From: an uncultured Eubacteriales bacterium | GTDB lineage: Bacteria > Bacillota > Clostridia > Oscillospirales > Acutalibacteraceae | NCBI GenBank assembly: GCA_910577755.1 | Contig: CAJTNL010000026.1 | Location: 1-14,385, forward strand | Length of the DNA stretch: 14,385 bases | Direction: 5' to 3' | Shown: positions 9,237-14,385 of the stretch, piece by piece | Layout of the letters: each line of letters starts with the position of its first letter | Position numbering within the stretch: position 1 is the stretch's first letter | The notes under the pieces: generated by a model | Seen by the model: the letters and a program-made list of their open reading frames with translations, nothing else | Databases searched by the model: none | Told to the model about the DNA's origin: nothing | Made by a program: the position numbers and the translations under genes

Positions 9237-10130
9237 CTATATCTTCTTTCTTAATGTATTCATAAAAATATAAAGCGCTATCAAAACTATAATCGTTATA
9301 CCAAGAATTATATACATTACAGGAATTTTTACTTGATTTTGAAAAAAATAAAGATTACAATCAAGAGAATCCTTTATTTCCTCTATAACTTGAGCGGGAA
9401 TACCTTCGCGCTGCATTTCTGCAAACGCTCCTTGCATAGCGTGGTTACGAATGAGTGAAGTTCCGTATGTTCCCGGTAAAAACGAAACGACCTTTTGAAG
9501 CCCATCTCCAAAAGACGAAATTGGCATATATGCTCCACAAATGAATCCATAACCTGCACTAATAATGGTACCTACTGCCGAAATTTGTCCTTGTGTTGAC
9601 AAAAAGAAATTGATAATTGAGGATAAAGCCGTACCAAACAATACAAGAAGCAACATATCAAGCAATAAGAAGAATACATCAGCAACTGTCATATACCAAC
9701 CAACTATTGCAACATACATAAGGCAGATTACCGTTGCTACAAAGCAAACAATCAGTGTAGAAATTAAGGTTGCAGTATAATAGCTCATAGAAAGTATGGC
9801 AGACTTTACGGGAGATATTTTTAAATCTTTTATACAACCTTTCGCTTTATCCTGCACCATTAAGAAATTGGAGCAAAACGCAACCGTTACACACGACACC
9901 GCAAGGATCGAAGAAATAAGCTGACCGCCTACTAATCCCTCTATAATATTTTTAGAAAGATTCAGTCCCTCCGGCAAACTTTCATTAAAACTGTTGCGAT
10001 AGATATTTCCGAGAAATGTCACATATAAAACAAGTAAAATAGCGGGAGTTATTAAAGAAGTAAAGAACATTCCTTTATCTTTAAAAAACAGTTTTATATT
10101 TCTTATTATCAGCGCAACTACTGTACTCAT
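9237..10130 (-). CDS. ABC-2 type transporter permease (DrrB/NatB-like)
   Basis: 297 aa integral membrane protein forming the membrane half of an ABC exporter with the ATPase encoded just upstream. About six hydrophobic segments are visible at roughly 21-41, 65-90, 115-145, 152-177, 182-204 and 270-291. A hydrophilic, probably external, stretch at about 225-268 (NHAMQGAF, then EIKDSLDC) precedes the last helix. The segment near 201-220 (YMPISSFGDGLQKVVSFLPG) is typical of the ABC2_membrane family used for drugs, lipids or peptides. GGGAGG 9 nt before ATG supports the start, and the ATGA overlap with the ATPase gene implies translational coupling. The substrate cannot be read from the sequence; export of a peptide, lipid or antimicrobial compound is plausible. 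The giant protease begins 105 nt downstream with no evident terminator between them. Confidence 0.88.
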   Translation of the reverse strand: MSTVVALIIRNIKLFFKDKGMFFTSLITPAILLVLYVTFLGNIYRNSFNESLPEGLNLSKNIIEGLVGGQLISSILAVSCVTVAFCSNFLMVQDKAKGCIKDLKISPVKSAILSMSYYTATLISTLIVCFVATVICLMYVAIVGWYMTVADVFFLLLDMLLLVLFGTALSSIINFFLSTQGQISAVGTIISAGYGFICGAYMPISSFGDGLQKVVSFLPGTYGTSLIRNHAMQGAFAEMQREGIPAQVIEEIKDSLDCNLYFFQNQVKIPVMYIILGITIIVLIALYIFMNTLRKKI

Positions 10131-11041
10131 TTTTCTATACCTCCCGTTAATTTCTTACCCGTAACTGCAAGGAATACATCATCCATTTTGCCTTTTACAA
10201 TCTCATAATCACAAAATACACTTGGATTTGCGATAATAAGCTCTGTTGCTGTCTTTGTATTCGGAACAGATACACGAAAAGTATCACGAATCTGCTCATA
10301 ATCTACACCGAGAGTTTTAACTCTGTTCTCGTCAATCCCATAAAACGTAATAAAATCTCTGGTATACTTATTTTTCAATTCAAGCGGCGTCCCTTCAGCA
10401 GCAATTTTACCATCATCAATTATCACAACATAATCGGCTTCGGCAGCCTCTTCCATGTAATGTGTCGTTAAAAAAACAGTCATATTTTCATTTTTACGGA
10501 GATTAGAAATCACATTCCAAATCATTTTTCTTGTCTGGGGATCAAGACCCGTTGTAGGTTCGTCTAAAATTAAAATTTTAGGCTTATGAAATAACGCTCT
10601 TGCAACATCAATTCGTCTGCGTTGTCCCCCTGACAATTTTCCAACTACACGTTTTAGCAAGTCTTCAAATTCAAGCAACTTTGAAAGCTCTAAAAGTCGT
10701 GTTTTGAACGCAGATCCAACAATACCATATAAGGCTGCCCGACTTTTCAAATTATCATAAACCCTTAAAGCTGAATCAAGCACTGAATTTTGAAAAACAA
10801 CACCAAGTTCTCTTTTAATATATTCTGCATTTCGGTCAAGATCGGTATCATCAATTACCACACTACCGCTATCTTTGGATAACTGACCGCACATAATATT
10901 GATAGCAGTTGACTTTCCAGCTCCATTGACACCTAAAAAGGCAAACAATTCACCCTCTTTGACACAGAAACTTAAATTCCGAATTGCTTTTAATTGACCA
11001 AAACTTTTATTAAGGTGATTAATTTCAATTATATTCCTCAT
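10127..11041 (-). CDS. ABC transporter ATP-binding protein (DrrA/NatA-like)
   Basis: 304 aa cytoplasmic ATPase that powers the adjacent ABC-2 permease. All motifs are intact: Walker A GVNGAGKST (37-45), Q-loop Gln84, signature LSGGQ (136-140), Walker B ILILDE (156-161), D-loop GLDP and switch His194 (LTTH). The C-terminal extension of about 80 residues ends in MDDVFLAVTGKKL, which is the characteristic tail of the DrrA/NatA subfamily of multidrug and antibiotic exporters. AAGGAG just before ATG supports the start. It is the first gene of a two-gene operon and may also lead transcription into the giant protease. No regulator gene lies next to it in this window, so control, if any, comes from elsewhere. 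Confidence 0.92.
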   Translation of the reverse strand: MRNIIEINHLNKSFGQLKAIRNLSFCVKEGELFAFLGVNGAGKSTAINIMCGQLSKDSGSVVIDDTDLDRNAEYIKRELGVVFQNSVLDSALRVYDNLKSRAALYGIVGSAFKTRLLELSKLLEFEDLLKRVVGKLSGGQRRRIDVARALFHKPKILILDEPTTGLDPQTRKMIWNVISNLRKNENMTVFLTTHYMEEAAEADYVVIIDDGKIAAEGTPLELKNKYTRDFITFYGIDENRVKTLGVDYEQIRDTFRVSVPNTKTATELIIANPSVFCDYEIVKGKMDDVFLAVTGKKLTGGIEK

Positions 11042-11340
11042 AATTTCTCCTTCACATTGTATTACAAAAGGTTTGCTGTGTCTTTAATTTAGTTAACAAC
11101 AGAAATTTTTGGTTCACTTTTCCAAAATATACAATGTAAAGTCATAACATTATATACTCCATACAACTCATTCTTCTTAAATCTCGTTTCATTATAATTC
11201 ATAAATGATACAAAAAGACATATTTTTTTAAATAGGAAAATTATAAAAATATTTATACAAATTCTTTATAATCAATTTAATAAGCTTACAAACAACCATA
11301 GTCAATTGGGATATTATCATCCTCAGAAAACAACAATTTT
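11042..11340 (-). other. AT-rich leader and promoter region of the exporter operon; no gene
   Basis: I see no coding sequence here. On the minus strand TATAAT occurs at 11149-11154 and 11191-11196, but neither has a convincing -35, so the start of transcription stays open. A 9-bp inverted repeat, ACATTGTAT at 11054-11062 and ATACAATGT at 11129-11137, flanks the leader, and ATTGTATTACAA (11056-11067) sits close to the ribosome binding site of the ATPase gene. The same 12-mer occurs at 11366-11377 in the operator-like region of the dead toxin-antitoxin pair. Confidence 0.45.
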
Positions 11341-11344
11341 TACC

Positions 11345-11399
11345 ATTGTATCAAACAATATTACAATTGTATTACAATACACATAATTCTTATTATAAT
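11345..11399 (+). promoter_or_regulatory. Promoter and relO-like operator of the dead toxin-antitoxin pair
   Basis: Four copies of the half-site ATTGTA or its complement TACAAT occur at 11345-11350, 11362-11367, 11366-11371 and 11373-11378; the last two form the 13-bp palindrome ATTGTATTACAAT. A -10 TATAAT (11394-11399) follows, with TTACAA (11372-11377) 16 bp upstream as a weak -35. RelB-type antitoxins are known to bind ATTGT(A/G)A-like hexamers over their own promoter, and the relB-like relic starts 33 bases downstream. The site is therefore best read as its autoregulatory operator. Confidence 0.5.
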
Positions 11400-11431
11400 A
11401 AATATACTACTAATATGGAGAGTGCTGTATT

Positions 11432-11700
11432 ACGGCTCAAACAAATATTAGTATTAGAATGGACGAAAATTTATAAAGCAATTTGATGCTTTTTGTTATG
11501 AAGTTGGATAAATATGTCTACTGCTATTTGTATTTTTTCTAAAACAAGCAGTACGTCAGCAAAAAATACCTTTTGAAATTTCATCTGAAATCGATCCTTT
11601 TTATTCTGAAAGTAATTTGTCGCACTTACGGCGCAGTATCACCGCCCATAATGCCAGTAAAGGCATAGAACCTAAACTTATTGAAGATAAAGGCGAATGA
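11432..11700 (+). pseudogene. Decayed RelB/DinJ-family antitoxin
   Basis: Pieced together across frames, the relic reads AQTNISIRMDENL, KQFDAFCYEVG, NMSTAICIFSKT, then AVRQQKIPFEISSEIDPFYSE and an end LIEDKGE, closely following RelB/DinJ antitoxins, whose ribbon-helix-helix N-terminus binds DNA and whose tail neutralises the toxin. Damage seen: the start codon is ACG at 11432-11434, with GGAG at 11417-11420 still at RBS distance; a stop and -1 shift near 11474; a -1 shift near 11509; a +1 shift near 11547. From 11548 the frame is open to TGA at 11698-11700, which overlaps the toxin ATG in an ATGA as in intact pairs. Family assignment is from remembered sequence patterns; no functional product is expected. 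Confidence 0.8.
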
Positions 11701-11949
11701 ATAAAGTATGGTTTGATGATGTATAAGAGTATTCTCTTTATTGGCAAAGGCAAGACTTTAAAACGCATCAAAGCATTACTGAAAGACATTCAAAGAGGAT
11801 ATTTTGATGGTATAGGGAAGCCTGAACCGCTGAAAGGTGTGAACTTAACGGCTTTTAGAGCAGATGGATTGATGGTACGAATAGTTAGTATATAGTATCA
11901 AAGAAAACGCATTGGGAATTCTGTCCTGCAGAAGACATATAATAAATAA
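11697..11949 (+). pseudogene. Decayed YoeB/Txe-family mRNA-cleaving toxin
   Basis: The relic starts MNKVWFDD, continues EYSLYWQRQD, then in another frame TLKRIKALLKDIQRG and GIGKPEPLKG, then GF-SRWIDGTN and LVYSIKENALGILSCRRH, ending at TAA 11947-11949. The span of 253 nt fits the usual 84-residue toxin. These blocks match YoeB (GKGKPEPLK, GFWSRRI, RLVY, C-terminal HY), a ribosome-dependent endoribonuclease. Damage: TAA at 11724-11726, a frameshift near 11755, another near 11845-11855, a stop in place of Trp in GFWSRR, and a missing base near the C-terminal HY. It is dead, and the antitoxin beside it is dead too, so no poisoning by an unpaired toxin is expected. Confidence 0.82.
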
Positions 11950-12133
11950 TTTAATGAATGGAAGAACAGTGAGAATCCGTACTTATTTGCTAGGTGCTTT
12001 CTATTGCTCTTTAGCAAGCAATTTTAAAGGAGTACCACACCCCTTATCATGCGTCCGCTATGGCGAAGCAGTATTGTTATTACGCTAAAAGGTTCAAATT
12101 TTTTGGACGCACCATCTGTAAACCAATCTAGGT

Positions 12134-12247
12134 TTGTAGAGAAATCCCTCTCTATTACAATAAGTTAGGAAGCGAAGCTCGGCAACCAGCCGGGCTTTAT
12201 TTGACCTCGTGCCTAAGCTACAATAAGAGGAGCAACCGGCTAACTTA
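12134..12247 (+). ncRNA. Candidate IS110 bridge RNA region (structured leader upstream of the transposase)
   Basis: IS110-group elements encode a bridge RNA in the untranslated left end; it pairs with target and donor DNA through two internal loops. Here the leader shows hairpin 1, TAGAGA (12137-12142) with TCTCTA (12149-12154), loop AATCCC, extended by TTG/CAA. It is followed by a domain closed by TAAGTTAG (12161-12168) with CTAACTTA (12240-12247), 8 perfect pairs. Inside lie a hairpin of about 10 pairs (12174-12183 with 12189-12198, loop AACCA) and CCTC (12205-12208) with GAGG (12227-12230) around an 18-nt loop. A 5' hairpin followed by a looped domain matches the expected plan. The limits are only those of the visible pairing, and whether it is still transcribed is unknown. 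Confidence 0.45.
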
Positions 12248-12424
12248 CCCTCTATTTGGCTTTCATGTCCAGAAGAAAGGCTGTCAGCCATCCTTTTGTT
12301 GTAGCGTTCCTTTTAAGCAGGTTGAGCCACCGTATACCGAAGTGTTCGTGTTACCCAATAGGTTGAATCGGCAATGAGAAAAGATGGATTTGGGTTGCAC
12401 AATTTTTGTATTGTAGGAATGACT

Positions 12425-13594
12425 ATGAACGCTGTTGGTATTGATGTCTCTAAAGGAAAAAGCACGATTGTCGTCATGCGCCCCTTCGGAAAAGTAGTGA
12501 TCTTACCCTTTGAAGTGGTTCACATCGACAGTGAACTAAGCAAGCTGGTAGACCTTCTCAAAAATCTGGATCGTGAAACCCGTTACCCGGCTACCACATA
12601 ACGCTGGCATCTATGTTTCTGTTGTGAACGCCATGCTGATACGCCACTACAAGAACAATAGTTTAAGACGAGCCAAAACCGACAAGAAAGATGCCATTAA
12701 GTTGGCAAACTATGCTCTTAAACATTGGCTCACTTTACCAAGATACTTCCCGGTGCAAGATACACGGCTGACGTTGAAAAACTGCTATCATCAATACGTG
12801 CAGTACACTAAAATGCGAACGATGATGAAAAACAACCTAATCTCTCTGCTAGATTCAACCTTTCCCAATGCAAACCGCTTATTTAACAGCTCTCACATCA
12901 CAAATGGCAGAGAGAAATGGCTGGATTTTGTAGCTACTTTCTGGCATTGTGAGTGTATTTGCAATCTCTCTGAAAAAGTTTTTATCCAGCATTATCAGAA
13001 AGGGTGAAAAAAGCATGACTACAATTTCAGCAAACAAAAGGCTTTTGACATCTACGTTTCTGCTTACAGACATGTTGGTGTTATACCAAAGATGGATACT
13101 GCAAAGCTACTAATTCAACAAGCTGTCGCGCAATTACAAACCACTTCTTCCACACTAGTAACTCTTCCAAAAAAAGATGCATACTCTGGCTGAATCTTTG
13201 TCGGAGTATCCCGTGGTGATGCAGATGTATGGTTGCTCCCTCCCTTGGATCTCAACTCATGGCGGAAATCGGAGATGCACGCTGCTTTCATTCAAAGAAA
13301 GCTCTGGTGGCTTTTGCTGGAATTGACGTACCTCCTTACCAGTCTGGTACAGTGAATGTTCGTAGCAGAAATATTTCCAAACGAGGATCATCTTCACTTC
13401 GAAAAACACTTTTTTTCATTATGAGTGTGATTTTGCGGAACTCACCCAACGATGAACCTGTGTACCAATTCATGGATAAGAAGTGATCCGCAGGAAAGCT
13501 TTATAAAGTCTACATGATGGATTCTACTAACAAATTTCTGCGTATCTTTTACGCCACCGTAAAAACTTATCTAGACAGTATCGAAATCAACTAA
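12425..13594 (+). pseudogene. IS110-family transposase pseudogene (DEDD, Transposase_20 type)
   Basis: The start is ATG at 12425, chosen for AGGA 6 nt upstream and the family-typical opening MNAVGIDVSKGKS. The DEDD nuclease part keeps Asp in GIDVSK and both Asp residues in KTDKKDA, but the stretch after LDRETR that should hold the catalytic Glu (VVMExTG) is missing: the sequence jumps to HNAGIYVSVVNAML with a frameshift at about 12584-12593. Further damage: TGA at 13005-13007 where WCKR is usual, a shift in the A run 13169-13175, a shift near 13231-13238, and TGA at 13484-13486 where Arg follows MDKK. The C-terminal part (PSLGSQLMAEIGD, ALVAFAGID, PPYQSG, RGSSSLRKTLF) is the Transposase_20 domain, ending at TAA 13592-13594. 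It cannot make a working recombinase. Confidence 0.9.
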
Positions 13595-14100
13595 ATGAAC
13601 ATCTTTCATACAGGTTCAACCGTCGCTTTAAAAACAAGGCACTCAGCGGTTTATTTACTATACCTTTTTTACTTTCCCAAAAGTTCTTCAACTATTTCAT
13701 TTTGGCACTTTACTTTTATTTGCAGGTTTTTCTTTTCAAATTACATTTTAATACATCAATCTTTCTTTTCATTCTATACTATTACAACACACCTTTAAAA
13801 AAACTTATCATGAATACCATACCCGTAATAAATAGATGGATAGTATAAGATTGGATAGTAAAATTATCTGGCAAAGTATTTCAATAAGACTCATTCATTT
13901 CTATAATTTACCGAATTTGTTATATTCTATCATATATATCACGAAATTTCAACATAATAAACGTATATAATATGATCATTGTTTTATTAGCAACTTTGTA
14001 ATATAATATATACCGATAAATTTATAAAAGCATCGACAAAGCTTATCATAATAATCACGTTACACCCAAAATTAAATATTTCGTAAGGGTTCAATAAATA
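13595..14100. other. AT-rich stretch without supported genes
   Basis: After the transposase stop comes a pyrimidine-rich stretch (about 13650-13800), probably containing the right end of the IS, then very AT-rich sequence. I find no reading frame with a ribosome binding site and recognisable content on either strand. A short direct repeat TTGGATAGTA/ATGGATAGTA occurs near 13840-13860. It is likely decayed or purely spacer DNA. Confidence 0.5.
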
Positions 14101-14110
14101 TCTAACAAAG

Positions 14111-14146
14111 AAAGCACAATACCACCAAATAGCAGTATTGTGCTTT
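14111..14146. terminator. Strong 12-bp hairpin, possible minus-strand terminator
   Basis: AAAGCACAATAC (14111-14122) pairs perfectly with GTATTGTGCTTT (14135-14146) around a 12-nt loop. On the plus strand it is followed by GTTGTGGGAC, not a T run; on the minus strand by CTTTGTTAGATATTTATT, somewhat T-rich. It may end a minus-strand transcript entering from the right of the window. Confidence 0.45.
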
Positions 14147-14160
14147 GTTGTGGGACGTAC
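14144..14160 (+). repeat. 17-nt direct repeat, copy 1
   Basis: TTTGTTGTGGGACGTAC matches 14277-14293 at 16 of 17 positions, 133 bases away. It overlaps the end of the preceding 12-bp hairpin and continues into a small hairpin of its own, TGGGA (14151-14155) with TCCCA (14162-14166). Confidence 0.7.
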
Positions 14161-14236
14161 ATCCCATAGAATTCACATGCATATATGAATCTCTATAGGA
14201 TTTTATATAACTTGTACAGAATTTAGCAACAGTAAC

Positions 14237-14276
14237 AAAAGCACCACCTAAAAATTTCGGTGGTGTTTTATTTCAT
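14237..14276 (+). terminator. Rho-independent terminator (probably bidirectional)
   Basis: CACCACC (14242-14248) pairs with GGTGGTG (14259-14265), and the stem extends through a G-U pair and flanking A-T pairs. On the plus strand it runs straight into TTTTATTTCATTTT, a good U tract; on the minus strand it continues with TTTTGTT. No intact plus-strand gene lies upstream, so its natural client is either lost or lies to the right on the minus strand. Confidence 0.7.
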
Positions 14277-14293
14277 TTTGTTGTGGGACATAC
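14277..14293 (+). repeat. 17-nt direct repeat, copy 2
   Basis: TTTGTTGTGGGACATAC differs from copy 1 (14144-14160) at one base. Like copy 1 it follows a terminator-like hairpin directly, so the repeated unit seems to be hairpin plus tail. Confidence 0.7.
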
Positions 14294-14350
14294 GTGCTAT
14301 GTTATGCCAATACCAACAAAGAAAAAATCAACTAACTTTTTATAAATCTC

Positions 14351-14378
14351 TTACATTATGGAAAAATTAGTGTATACT
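14351..14378 (+). promoter_or_regulatory. Promoter-like sequence reading out of the window
   Basis: TTACAT (14351-14356) and TATACT (14373-14378) are separated by 16 bp, an acceptable housekeeping-sigma spacing. The position after the terminator and just before the window edge suggests that a plus-strand gene begins shortly to the right. Confidence 0.4.
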
Positions 14379-14385
14379 AAAAATG

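Larger units (their letters stand above)
12090..13620 (+). mobile_element. Degenerate IS110-family insertion sequence (approximate limits)
   Basis: The element comprises a long untranslated left part, with folding potential at 12134-12247, and a dead transposase at 12425-13594. IS110 elements lack terminal inverted repeats and do not create ordinary target duplications, so ends cannot be read directly. AGGTTCAA occurs near both suspected limits (about 12090-12097 and 13612-13619), which I used as provisional bounds. The true left end could lie anywhere between the toxin relic (11949) and 12130, and the right end within about 150 bases of the transposase stop. Confidence 0.6.

Noticed and set aside
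12094..12291. Minus-strand open frame of 65 codons
   Set aside because: It covers the structured untranslated leader of the IS110 element and resembles no known protein.
12374..12424. Upstream ATG at 12374 as start of the transposase
   Set aside because: The frame is open from there, but AGGA 6 nt before ATG 12425 and the family-typical MNAVGIDVSK start favour 12425.
12087..13620. AGGTTCAA at both suspected IS limits as true element ends
   Set aside because: An 8-base match is too short to define ends, and IS110 elements lack terminal inverted repeats; used only as provisional bounds.
13595..13798. Plus-strand open frame of 67 codons after the transposase
   Set aside because: Its Phe/Ser-rich product reflects a pyrimidine-rich tract; there is no ribosome binding site and no family match.
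1..14385. CRISPR array, tRNA or rRNA genes
   Set aside because: No regularly spaced repeats of 25-40 nt and no cloverleaf or rRNA-like segments were seen; the repeats present are two-copy or coding modules.

Overview
The window is AT-rich and reads like an accessory region of a low-GC, probably anaerobic, Gram-positive-type bacterium (Bacillota, Clostridia-like). The grounds are strong GGAGG-type ribosome binding sites, a C5a-peptidase-like subtilase with Big_2 and dockerin-type modules, a Clostridia-style IS110 transposase relic, and a RelB/DinJ-YoeB relic of the kind common in gut Firmicutes. I cannot resolve genus from sequence alone, and no rRNA or tRNA gene is present.

Left and centre (1-11041), all on the minus strand, read from right to left: an ABC-2 type exporter (ATPase 10127-11041, permease 9237-10130, overlapping by ATGA), then after 105 nt an exceptionally large secreted S8 serine protease (1494-9131, 2545 aa), then after 382 nt a secreted leucine-rich-repeat protein (from 1111 leftwards, cut by the window edge). 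The exporter and protease may be cotranscribed, because I see no terminator between them. The LRR gene has its own extended -10 promoter and a terminator-like hairpin lies between it and the protease. Together they look like a cell-surface or secreted set: one proteolytic enzyme with about 1300 residues of repeated propeller-like and Ig-like modules, one LRR adhesin-like protein, and a transporter whose substrate is unknown.

Right part (about 11345-14385), plus strand, is a graveyard. It holds a dead RelB/DinJ-type antitoxin and YoeB/Txe-type toxin pair (11432-11949) whose operator-like palindromes still look intact, and a dead IS110-family transposase (12425-13594) that has lost the region of one catalytic acidic residue. 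The untranslated stretch in front of that transposase (12134-12247) can fold into a hairpin plus a closed multibranch structure, as expected for an IS110 bridge RNA. The last 800 bases hold no gene that I can support. They contain two strong hairpins, each followed by a copy of a 17-nt repeat, and a promoter-like sequence pointing out of the window.

The most notable items are the architecture of the giant protease (dockerin-like module inside an Fn3-like domain, then four propeller-like modules alternating with three Big_2 domains, and no wall anchor), the bridge-RNA-like region, and the surviving operator of a dead toxin-antitoxin pair.
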